From positions 53,162,797-53,226,796 of the forward strand of contig CM039184.1 of the NCBI GenBank assembly GCA_008360975.2: a stretch of DNA of 64,000 nucleotides, read 5' to 3'. Numbering within the stretch: position 1 is the first letter of the stretch; each line of letters starts with the position of its first letter. This document shows positions 9,910-22,300 of the stretch, piece by piece. The position numbers were made by a program, and so were the translations under genes. A model generated the notes under the pieces. The model ran no database searches, was not told the origin of the DNA, and saw only the letters and a program-made list of their open reading frames with translations. The DNA comes from Lichenostomus cassidix. Lineage: Eukaryota > Chordata > Aves > Passeriformes > Meliphagidae.

Positions 9910-12900
9910 TGAGGGGCGGATTGTCCATTAGGAGACCACATTTGAAAGCGAATCCTGTCGCATTAAGAATTCTATCCGTCCTACTTCCTCTGTGTGTTTA
10001 GTATAACACGTCAGTCTAACTTCGGGACAAATGTTACACTGATTTAAAGATTGCTGAGATTCCAAGCCCATGTATTTTTTTATTACTTTAGCTCTGTACC
10101 TCTGCTGTCTTCCAAATTACGGGAAAAGATAGCATGTCAGTAATGCCATGAGTAAGTTTTTGGGTTTGTCTCCCACATACTCTCTTCACCGCTGATGCTA
10201 ATTCAATGAATAATGTCTCAGATTAGTAAAATCATGTTTTAAGAGATTGCTTGGTGACAACGTTTTCTGTACATCTCACTGTACAAACAGCTATTGTCTA
10301 CTGTCATTAAGGGACTTTCCCCATCATGATTTCCCCCTCCTCATTAGATGCAAGAGGACTTTGATTGGCTCCCTTGTAGGCACAGTTCTCGGCAAAAGCA
10401 CAATGCATACTGGAAATCCTCTGTATTGTTTGCAAAGAGCAACTCATAATCCCTTTGGAAATCTCTTCCTAAAAACATCTCTTTTTTTTCTCTCCCAAGG
10501 CTAAAGAATGATCTCAGCTCATGCTAACTCCATTCCATTAAGAATAGTTTCTGGATGTTTGCCATGGACTGTCTCTAGATGGTCATTTTATGGGGCCCCT
10601 CTTTTAGTGTGTTTTGAATCAAACTGGAAAATCTAAAAATACAGCACACAATAATCTGCAGTGTCTAGCCTCTTTCGATAGTTTACAAAGAAGCCACTTT
10701 GATTAATAATGGGATTAATTGGATACTGGAGCAGGTATATTATTTCGAAGAATTAATAATTATACAAACCATTGTAGTCCTTTCAATCACTGACAGTGGT
10801 ACATTATAAAACAAATAATGATTGATTTTGTTTTCTTAAATTATAAATGATCTGCAGTTCAAAAGGCCAGGAATACTTTTCAAATCAAAAACAATAACTT
10901 GAACTTCATCTGAGTAGCTAGTGGAAGAAAAGATAATAAGCCACTAAAGGTTTTTTAATATTGTTTATGCACTGAATTTTCTTCTTGTTGCTAAAAGTTT
11001 GTATTTCACATAGAGTGTGAACAATTCCTATTGACTTTATTGGAAACTGAAAGCATCCACTACCTCAGGGAGCTAGACCTCACTTTCCGGGCTGTAATGA
11101 ATATAAGCACTTCCAGAGCTGAGGGAAAAGAAAACCAAATCTAAATACCAGCTTTGCACCATTTAAATTTTTGTGTTTGCTATGCAAATCAGTAGTTTGA
11201 CTTTTTGATTTAAGCTCAGCTGAGGTTGGTGAAAGGGCTCTGAATCAGGCCTGTCACTTCAGAGACAATTTGGAGAAGCACAGCTTAGAGGCACCTTTGA
11301 AGGATGTGATTTCCACAAGTGTTGGGCTTCACCCGTGTTCCAAGCAGATGTTCTGCCAGGTGACTCCAGCTAGGTGCTCAGAATCATTAGTCACCTTTGA
11401 AAATGGAAGGCTGGTAAAGCAGGAAATCCAGTTTACTCTCGCTTGTAAACTGGGGGATGGGACCACCTCAAACTTACTTGGATTCACCAACCCGTGCATA
11501 TGCAGACAGAGCCACTTGGCCAGTGCTTAGTGGATCTCAGCAGCTTCATCTTGGAATCCCCACAGTTCCCCTGTCCTCTGAGTCTTGTTTTGTGTGGAAA
11601 GAGGAGAAAAGACAAGGAGCTGAGGAAGAGCCCACGGAATCATTAGGGATCAGGCTCTCTGTGTGGCTGGAGAGGAGGTCTTTTGGTCTGGAGTTTTGTC
11701 CCACCAACGGTACTGCAGGAGCTGCTGGCTGGCAGTGCTCAAGCAGCCCAGCTTTGGAGGAGAAGGGCAGATGGGAGGAGGGAGCATGGGATGGAAGCTG
11801 TGATAACGAGGCCAAAGATTTCAACAGCTTGTTTGGCCAGTCCAGACCAAACTTTCCCCAGCACAGCCTTGGCTCTAGGTTTCCCCATAGCTCATTCCTT
11901 TGGGCACAGCACTAGCTAATATGCTTCTCATTTGGCAACTGCTTCCTGCCTCGCTGGTTTGGAGAAAGATGAGAAAACAACAGACCTGCACCCTTTTGTG
12001 TAGAAGCAATCAAAGTTTCTTAAGTGCTTAGCACAAGGATGTGAGAGACAGGCAAGGGGACAAGAGACTCCTCAGATCAGCCCATTTTACAAAAAACAGC
12101 TCAGTGTGTCCTGTGAAATCCCAGCTATTTTAAAATCTAGTGACCTTGAAAAGCATTGCAGGTAGTGAGAACCACAGTTATCTGGATCTTCATTATAAGC
12201 AGCAGGTTTATCTTGAGATATTGCAGTTTGTACGTGGTGGTATAAATCACACATTCTAGTGGTAGGTGCTGTGATACAACCCTGCTGGAATTTCATAAGC
12301 ACAGGATGTACAGTGTGGTTCAACCGCATGTCTAGGAAAGAAAATAAACAGGCAGCTGCCCACAGAATGTCTCTTAGATCTGAACTTCAGTGCATGTGCC
12401 AACAAAAGTTATCACTTAAGCTGTTAGCCAGCCAGCTCAATGTCAGAAGTACCTCTGCTCTTTGAAATGGATGCAGATGTTCAACATAGCTCAGAGAAGT
12501 TGCAATGTTGTCTTAAGGATGACAAGGAGAAAGAATAGGCTAGTAAGCAGTGTGCAGCAGGAGCATTGTTAAAAAGTTGTTGTTTGTGTGTCATAGTCTC
12601 AAAGAGGATGGTAGAGCAAAGAAAAAATCTGTGCCTTGATGGAGTCTCGGGTATAAGTATGCCTTGGTCTGGGAGTCCCCAGAGGCTACAGTTAGGCTTT
12701 GGCCTCCACTCTGCTGTTGCCTTGAAAGCAAGTACAGTCCATTCCCAGAGTGTTCTTTTAGTGTAAAGACAAGATGAAAGGAGTATAGGAAACATTAGGA
12801 AGGAAGAGGGGGAGGGAAGATGTGGTTAACAGTAATAACATCATGTGGTTATGTAGGTTAGCAGTGTGAACAGCTTGATGACTGACTTCTGTAACTTCTT

Positions 12901-15900
12901 ATTTTTACATACTTTTCTAGAACACCCTTTTATGACACTCTGCACTGTATTAAATCTTGCTCCTTACCCTACCCCACAATAGTATATTCATTTATTTTCC
13001 ATTGGGTGAAGTTTTTTGTCTGTTTGCGTGTAAACTACCCTGTATCCCTCCTTATTTTACCTGGGCTCTTCAAAAAGCCCACCTCGGAAACCTCTCTTAC
13101 ACAGCTGTCATGCACATGATGCCTGTCTGCCAGTCAAGTGTGGCACCAGTCATCCCCTTAGCCCTGCTCTCCACACACAGCCCTCTGCAGTGCTGGCTGC
13201 TGCCATCAGCCCTCTCATCCTCAGGGTGCTCCTGCAGATACCACCAGACTTGAGTGAATCATCTGGAGGGTAAAATGCCCTGGGGGCTGGCAGAGCCTGC
13301 CCACCACACACCAGGGACTGCCACCCCCCTGCAGCCCAGCACTCACAGGCATGGCAGAGTGGGGGTTCCCCAGCGCCCTGCTTGGTGCTGCCCGGAGCGT
13401 GGCTTCCGTGCTGCCTTGACCTGCTGCCGTGGCTAGTGTGTGCACCCACCAAACCAGTTCCAAGATTAAAACACAGGATGCAGGATTACAAAGTCATTAA
13501 TTACAAGGAGTACAGCAGCATAAACTGTAAAAATCTCCATGTTTCCAAAACGTACAAGAGATGATACAGCTCCTTTTGAGTCTGTCTGTATTCTGTAGGA
13601 CTGACTGTGAGCTGAAGACACCTAAAGGAAATTACTTGCATCATACTGAAATCAAGAAGATGGGGAGGATTGAACTAGTTGATTAGACTGTGAATTATCA
13701 CAAATAATTATCAAAGTAAAAGGAACATTTACAGATTGTGACTCCAGATATTTTATTGATTTTATTCCTATATAAATGCAGATAGAATTTGCAATGCTAC
13801 AGTTCTGAATCGGTGTGAATACAGATGTCTTTCTGCAAAAAAATTTTAACTAGAGGTACTGTTGCAGTTATGTTGTTTTCCTGATGTGTATTAATTAATT
13901 TATAGTTAATATTAAATAATATTAATCACCATCTACAATGCCAGAGATATGTTCATACCTAAGCCTGTAATTCAGTGACTGAGTTAGAGCTGATATTTTT
14001 AGCTAGTCTGCTCTCTCATTCATTAGGGCCTTTGAGAAATTTATGCTGAGAGGCTTCACCTCTACATGTAAGTTAAATTTGTTTTTGGAAAACAAAGAAT
14101 GAAAATTCATTTAATTTGACAAAACGGAAGAGAATCCTGCACTCTTGATTATACACATTTTTCTTACAGGGAATGGTGTAATAGAACAATGCTTAAGGGA
14201 ATTTCAGATTAGCTATAACAAGGTACAAAAAAGGAACTCATCAGCCTACTATAAAAGAAAACCACAAACTGCACATAACCTTTTGATAAAACTAACACTA
14301 AAAACCCATTTGCCATTATAAACCATCTCATTATGACTTTACAATGCACTAGGAAAGTCCCAGTGATAATCACACAGTATGTCAAATAGGAGGAAATATG
14401 GACAGAAATCCTTAACCTATAATTCTTCATACAAGTATGTGCACACAGGAATTCTGTTTATGGCTAGAGAGAGGAGTTAGGAAATTGTCTCACAAGTGTA
14501 AAGCTGGATACCATATAAATGCTGTTTGGGGAATTTAGTGACAGGTAAGCCTTGTTCTGGTCCTATATAAAGAAGTTGAACTAATTCTGTGTGTTTAGTA
14601 GCTTACAGACGGTCCATGGCCACAGGCTATAAAGATAATACTTGGTTTGGAGCTGTTTATTTAAAAAATTGAGGAAGCCATACACTCTTGAAACAGAAGA
14701 TAGTCCAAAGGCATCGCCAAAGAACATGTAATCCTAAAAAATAGTTATCTTGTAATATTGCCATGTTGATATCTGTTTGGGTTGCACAAGTTCTAATTGT
14801 TGGGGACTTAGTCTAACTTTCATAGTACTATCATTTTGCTGTTCCATAGACTATTTTCCATAATCCTTATCCTGAAAATAGGCGATTTCTGGCAGGGATT
14901 ATTGAAAATAAATTCCATACAAATTGCCTGAGAATATTTCATTGCTCAGATCCAGGGTGGCTGACACCTTCTGAATTTTTTCCTCTTTGGGAATTACACA
15001 TGACCTTTTAATGCTAAAGTTCATTAGTGCTTGGATATCATATTGATGAGCTTCAAATAAATGAATGGATGTACGGGTAAGTCATAACTAATGTAATGAG
15101 CTTATAGCTGTTATGGAGGTGACTGAAGACGTGTCATGGATAATAATTAATGAAAAAAATTCTCTATAATTTTATTTATTGTCAGTCTTGGTTCAGGATT
15201 CACTCTCTCTAATCTTAACAAGCGGTGTTTCATTTTTAATGTTTCAGACAGCCATATCTTTTTCTAGAAATGCATATATCCAGATATTCTTATTACTCAT
15301 GGTTTCATTATCAGTTTGTTTTTCTCCTCATTACTGGCACTGACCTTGCCAAGAGGTAAGCACATGCATAATTTTACTAGTGCAATTAGACTCATTAAAG
15401 CTAATGGGATTAGTCAAGAAAGTAAAGCTACTTCTGTTTAAGTGTTTGTTGTTTGAGGTAGTGCTGCTAGAATAAAGATGAGGAAAGTCTGGAAGGAATT
15501 TGGACTGAACAATAATTTTCATTAATGTGATTCAAAGAGAAATTCAAGCATTTTTCTCTTGACCTAACCCTGATGCATGATGAACACAACATGGTTTTAC
15601 ACTGGAGGTGAACAGGGATTTCCTAACATTGCTTTTTCTTCAAAAGACGGGGGCTTGTCAAAAATTAGGCTGGTCTCAGCAAACTTTACTAGATCATTTC
15701 TCAAGTCTAGGTTGAAATTTTGAAATTAAAGATAATGAGACATATGCATCTCAGGCATGAGCCCAGAAACAGACGCTGACTGCAACCTGAGAGCAGTGTT
15801 GTGATGCTGTGTCGTGGGAGACTTTGGGTTCCCCCAGGAATATTTTGTTAATGTGGGGAGATTGAGAGAGGCAAACCCAGAAGAGGTTTCCTCTTTCTGC

Positions 15901-18900
15901 ACAGAAATATGGAGATTGCACTGAAGTAAACAACATTAAGGTGTCTGCTCTCACAGAGGAATGGTCTCACAGTTTGAACATGGACTTATAGGTTGGGGGT
16001 CTTGTGTGTAAAATCCTCAAGAGGTGTTTATGCCAGTATAAAATGAGGAAAAAGTCTAAAAAATTTCCTTGCCATTAATCCTACCCTACCTTTGTTCCTC
16101 ATTTCCAGTGCTGCAAGTCTGCTGTTCTTTGACCTGCCAGCTGAAAGCCTTGAAGAAGCATTATAGCAGCCAGAAAACAATGTTTAGAGTGCAGCTGGTT
16201 TTCGGCCCCTTTCTTTGACAGCTGTCTCAGCCAGGGCTGAGAGGGGAGGAGCATGGAGCAGTTATTCCATCCATCCCCAGGAACTTCCCTTCTGGACCGT
16301 CAGGACAATTTTATGGAGACTGGTAACACAGGCCAGACATACAGTGGGTGATTATTAACTCCAACATGCTATAATTTGTCATTTCTGACCTCTGATGAGC
16401 TGCCTCATATACACTGAGTTCTAAAAAAATTGGCCTCTTACTTACAAAATCAAATGGAAACTGTTCTGCAATCATTCCAAAGCAATAAATCTCCCATGGT
16501 CTTTGAGAAAACATCTCTTACGGACTTGCACCCATTTTATACCTTCCTTTCAAAACAAACACTTATTTTGGTCTCAGATAAATACAAATGACAAGTAAAA
16601 TTTATTAAAGCTACAGAGGGGCTATTTGTAGTCTAAAAGTTAAAATTCTTAATTAATACTGACTCCTGTACCCTGGCTCTTTCTGTGCAGAGGTTCAGCA
16701 AGTCCAGCACTGCAAAGTCTAATATAGGGGTGGTAGATAATTTGTAACTGTTACTCACTTTTCTCTAGGAAAGCAACTGATCTATGCCCCAATGCTCACA
16801 ATTTTATTATCATTGGAAAGAGCCATGCGGTGTTCATATAGTGTTTAATCTCCATGAAGTCTCAGAGCCCAAGATTTTCTGATTAGTGGCAGAGGAGGAG
16901 GACTGGAGTGACAGTTAGGGGTGCACCGGTCCCTACTGTATATACAGCTGTTGCTGTGCAGGGGAGGGAAAGGCAGGGTCTGGCTGTCTGTTCCAAACAA
17001 AAAGAAATGGCACATGCTATTACTTCCAGATCATTGCAGTCCCTGCACCACCATCTGCTGGGGGTCAGAGCAGTTGTCCGGGTCGGCGTCAGTCATGCAC
17101 AAACTCAATGCCTTCCACCGAGCTCCGCCCAGCAGTACATATTTACAAGAACAATAAAGCGAACCTGCTCCCTGGACACAGGCACCACAATGCTCCATCA
17201 CATTGGGAACAAAAGGGCACAACGAAAGTTGATATGCATTACAAAGGAGGTTCTTGGGGATCACAGCTTTGTGATTTCAGGCCGTAACACAAATTGAAGG
17301 GAAGAAAAACTGTCACCAATAAGCCCAGACGTAGTGATCATTGTATTTGTAATTGACGCAGCATTGCTGAAAGGGTGCTTGGGTCTCTATGTTTCCCCTT
17401 TTCTTATTGTCAAAGTCTTCTGTAGAAAATCGTTAAATGGGAAAAGCTTTGATGATAAATGCTGAAAACTTGGATATGTTATTCTGTAACAGCAGCAAGA
17501 TAATCTCTGCCACTTACCCCAGCTTGTCCATGCAGATCTCTTTTTCTGGGGCTTATGCCATGTGCTGGAGCGAGGTGTGGAGAGCCCTGACTGACGTAAA
17601 CTGAACAGTTCCTGGAAACCGGATGAGTACAACTGTGTCACTGTGATGTTGAAACCAAATGAGCAGTTCTAGCATCTCTTTGGCCTAATAACAGCTAGTG
17701 AGTAATTCATTTCTCCTGCTAAAAACGGCTGTTTCACCACCACTGGAGTGACACATCAGACGTTACTGTCAGGTGCTGCAAACTTTTCAGTTAATGCTGT
17801 CCTGCACCCTTGGCTGAACATATGCACACAGGCATGGCACCCTTGGTGCCTAGAGCTCCAGGTGGGTTTCGTGGCAGTACATTAAGGCATAGAGATAAAA
17901 ACTACAAAATTCTCATTGATCTGGGCTAGCTTGCTGCAGAGCTAAGTCCAGTGTTTTGGTGCTGCACCAGAATGGAAGCAGGGGAATAATGGAGCTCTGT
18001 GCAGCGGCATCTGCATTGCTTGGGACAAACTCAGAGGCATTCAGCTGAGTTTGTTAGTTTGATCTCAGCATCAGCACTGTTGAAACAGGCAGCAGTGCCA
18101 GCATGGGGTGAGAGAAGTAGGCAGCAGCTCTGGAAAGCTATGAAAAGGGCAGGTGGAGCTGCACCCAGAACATTTTTTAAGTGAGGCTCATTGCCAAATA
18201 ACTAGAAACTATGCTGTACTAGCAAAAACACACGAAGGACTGCTGCAGTCCCGGCCTCACATAGCTACAGTGTCTGTCACAGCACTACCACATACATAAT
18301 CTTTGACATTTCATCTGATAATTAGTGGTTTTGGCACAAGTAAACACACTCTTGTTAGGTCCTATCCTCAGCTGCTTTTTACTAAGCATCACTCGTCATT
18401 TTTGCATGAAACCTGTCCAGTCCATGTAATGTTTGACAGCCTTTTTGGATGATTTGCCTGAAACATGATACAGAAGAGGAGACCACCAGGTAGCTACACA
18501 CACATCCTCCAGACTCCACCTTTGCGGCCTCACTGGCACCAGGACATCCCAGCTGCTGGAGCCGCAGAGCTGGTTCTGGAGCCTGTGAGGGCATGCAGAG
18601 CAGCCTTTGCTTGTTTCCTTGGAAAACCTCACCAGCTCAGTTACATATTTGTACTTGGAGGACACTTTCACTGAGCCATTCCACACAGAGCTGTACTGCA
18701 CAGGTTTGTACTACAATTAGGCAGGCAATTAGGCAGGCAGTGGGTCAGAACTAAAAGAAATAATTTTTTTTAACATCTGGTCTTGTGGAACTGAGTTTGA
18801 AATAAAAGTTGCAGAACAGTAGTCAATGTATAGCTTAGATGCATTTACATAATAAAATGTATGCAAAGTGTAAATAATTTTGTGTCTCTGATTTTGGGGA

Positions 18901-19249
18901 GAAAAAGGCAAGGGATGGGAAGTTGACAGAGTGGCTCTGCAAGGATATTAGTAACAAAATGAAAGGAACAAAAAGTCTCCAGCCTGCAGGTAATTTATGT
19001 AAATCTGCTCCAAATGTGTGGGGCCTGAAAGTCATTCGCATTGGTAGCCCAATAGAAGTGATGTGTTGTCCTGTATGTCTAGTCCACCATAGAGAGCTGC
19101 TACACTATGGAAATCATCTCGTTTAGTGCCTGCTTGCACCTGTGCTTGAAGCTTTATTCTACCAGCCAGTGACTGGATTAGCGTAGGGAATAGACTGGGT
19201 TCTCAGTCATCCTTCTGGACACAGTTGAGACATTGAGGAATTTGTTCTT
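9910..19249. other. Upstream non-coding region, proximal part
   Basis: I see no supportable gene. The sequence is mostly AT-rich and unique-looking, with moderately GC-rich islands at about 11230-11920 and 13080-13445 that carry short open frames but no recognisable protein. A homeodomain/forkhead/TCF motif-rich stretch lies at 10660-10870, a small CpG cluster with a poly(A) signal at about 17079-17161, and a 12-bp tandem CAATTAGGCAGG pair at 18714-18737. Alternative non-coding RBPJ first exons could lie here, but none is visible. Confidence 0.5.
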
Positions 19250-19342
19250 GTAGGTGTCCCTGCCAATGGCAGGGGGGTTGTAACTAGATGGTCTTTAAGG
19301 TCCCTTCTAACCCAAACCATTCTAAGATACTGTGATATTCTT
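19250..19342 (+). mobile_element. CR1 LINE 3' end, short fragment
   Basis: The block GGTGTCCCTGCC, then AACTAGATGGTCTTTAAGG and CCCAAACCATTCTAAGATAC, is the 3' untranslated end of an avian CR1 on the plus strand. The tail is degenerate (ATTCTAAGATACTGTGATATTCT). About 90 bp is recognisable. Confidence 0.85.
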
Positions 19343-22300
19343 CAAATAATGTCAGGGAAATTTAGAGCTGGTTTCATGTATTTTGCAGATAAACAAGGGA
19401 CTTCAGTATTCAGGAAGAACATTACAGGTCTTGTTGGTGGAATATTCCCTCCTCCTCAATCATATTGGGGCATACTTAAATGCTGCCCTGGATAAACCAT
19501 ATTCTTAACTTCTATGTTTTAAGTCTGTCATCGTGTGAAAAATAATAGTTCAGTTTATTTTTCTTAATTGCCTAGATGAAATGAATCTATACCATGTCCA
19601 GCCCAGTGGGTATCCAGTTATGCATACACCTTAGGAGTCTAATGTTGAAACCCTGCAGCATCCAGGGGCTGACTGAGAGCTTTTTTGTTTGGGTACTTAA
19701 GTGGGAGATGAGCTTTTGGGAAAATCTAGCCCAGAATAACAGTTTAACGTTTCATATTGCCTCTTTTATTTCATTAACATTACCCTTTACCCCTGAGGTT
19801 GTAGATACGTTTTTATAAAGAGTAGTTCTGCGAGTTACCAGATCTGTGGGCAACATAAATTCAGCACAGATCAGGCACAGCATGTTGAGTCACACAGTGC
19901 ACATAATACAGGCACATGATGGCTGTTCATGCCAGCTTTATTCTTTATGCTGCATCAATGACAGCTATGGGAGAAAAAGTCATATTTGATTAAATTCAAA
20001 TTGCATAGAGGGAAGGTTTGGCCTTTTTGAACTAATGAAATCTTTTACCTTAAGCTGTGCCAGTTGGGTACATTGCATCAAGAGACAGTGACATTTTTGA
20101 TACAGGATTAACTGCTGTAACTTTGGATTTACTGCCTGGTGGAGCCTTGGCCTGATTTTTACCCCCAGACCACCTATATGTTCTTAACATATCTGTCTTG
20201 AACTCATTTTCAAATCTACTAACCTGCCTTTTTCCAGCCTGTTCTCTGAATTTCATCTGCAGTAATGTCTGCCAGTTTCTAATGTCTAATGGCCAGAAAA
20301 ATGACCACGAGAAAATAATGGATTCCTAAAATACAATTATGTATTTTTATGAAAGCAATGTTTTAGTGATTTACAGCTGGCCTGGGGCATATATGTGGTT
20401 ATTGTGGACTTCTGTTGCTTTTGTCCTTAAACCCTTCTCACTGCTTACTCTACCCACTTATAGGAATGTATTTTGCCCTTTGAATTTGCCTGATTGAAGA
20501 AGTCTTTGCAATGCTATTTCTTAACCATGATACAGGAGATTCTTCAAACATATTTGAGGTACTTAAAACTTCATGAGGGAGAAAAAGCATTTAATATTTA
20601 AATGCATTCCCATTGTTTGTGGCTTTATTTTTTGTTGTTATAGAAATCTTCTAAGAGGAATATTCAAAGGGTTGTCTTGCCTCAATAAACTTAGGAAACT
20701 TTTGTTTTGTCCCTTATGTTGGTTACAAGTGCAGCTGATATTACTCTATTTTTACTTGCACGTTTTAAGCCACTGCACTGTGTTAGTGAGTGAGTAGCAC
20801 TTAACTGAGCAATAGAAATGTGTTCGCTCAGCTTAAATACTGCTGCAAAAGTAGCACAATAGAAAAATGTCTTTAAGGTCCTACAGAAACTCTGGCTAAG
20901 ATGCAGTTTTGGACTGGAAAGAGGTGTGGCAGAGAGAGAAATTACAGAAGTTAAGGAAAAATTGGTAAAAAGGCATAGGGAGAGACTGTTGCTTTGGTAA
21001 ATAGAGAGAGGGATGGCTGAACAGACAGCATCAAATTGCTCCCCATCTCTGTTCTGGCTCTTGCAGATCTGTTGAAAACAGGCCAGAAGGACATGCTGAA
21101 TTTGTTGCTCCCGTGTGCCAGCCTTTTCTGCAGCAGCAAGAGAAACCAATCAGTGCTGCTTCAAAAGCAGCTGGAAACTGAGAAATCCCTGGTCCCCTGC
21201 TGACTGGCAAGCAGCGGTATAGGGTCTTCTCAGTTTCCAGCCACTACAGAGACTCCATTGACAAAATGTGTGCGGCATTTGAAGGAGCACAATGTGACAA
21301 TGAAAGAACCTGAGGGAGACAAAATAAGGAAGGGAGTGAAAGAAAGAAGGGGGGGAGAATTAAATGGGAATGAGGGAGCAACTGAAGACAGAAGGACAAA
21401 AATCGAAGGAAATATATGCTAATCACTGCAAAAGAGGCAATAAAAAACATCATCCTTGTAATATTTGACACATCTGCACTGCTTTACCAAAGAGTATAGT
21501 TGTGATAGGAAGGCTAGAGAAAAAGAGGTAAAACTTTACTAATGTTTGCTTTCACTGCCTCTCTGAGATACAGACACACTTAATTTAGTCCCCTACTTTC
21601 ACAAATACTATTGTGAAGTACAGAGTGACTGGAAGATGCCAGATCCCATACACGGGGACCACATGGCACTGTGAATGGGACAGATCCTACCCTCATCCTC
21701 TGTTTCTGAGAGAAGCAGAAAGAGTTAATGAGCCCTATAAGCCAGGAGAATGGTGCCTTACTGTTGCTCAGAACAACTGGAGAGAAAACAAATGCTGCCC
21801 AAAACAAAGCCACGGAGCTGGCTTGTTTTCTCCCTTCCCTGGTACTTCATTCCGTGAGCTATGACAATGTGTAGCAGAGTGAAACCAGACTATCATCAAT
21901 AGTACCGACCAAAGCAGCATGGCTAGGTTTTATTTCTTTTACCTCTCTCTGCCTGGTCATAAGGTAGGGCATCCAAGAGGGGCACCAAGAGCTTAGAGGA
22001 TGTGCCCGTGGTATGTTAATCTCCCAGCTGTTCCTGCTTGCGGTGCTTGTTCAGCATGACAAGAGATCTGGGGGTGCCAGAATTAAAGTTACAAAGTTAG
22101 TTACACAGCAGCTAAACTGGAAGTGGCTTCCCAAATGTCCTCACATGGCTTGTGAAGTTTTTAGTTCATGGGTCCAGCTCGAGCTCCTTCAAATTAAAAT
22201 CCCCTGAAACATACACGGGGTGAACACAGCATCTTCAGCACCGTTTCACTCCAGATAGTTGCTCTTACTTGGTAAGGTAATGTGCAAAAATGAATAGTAC

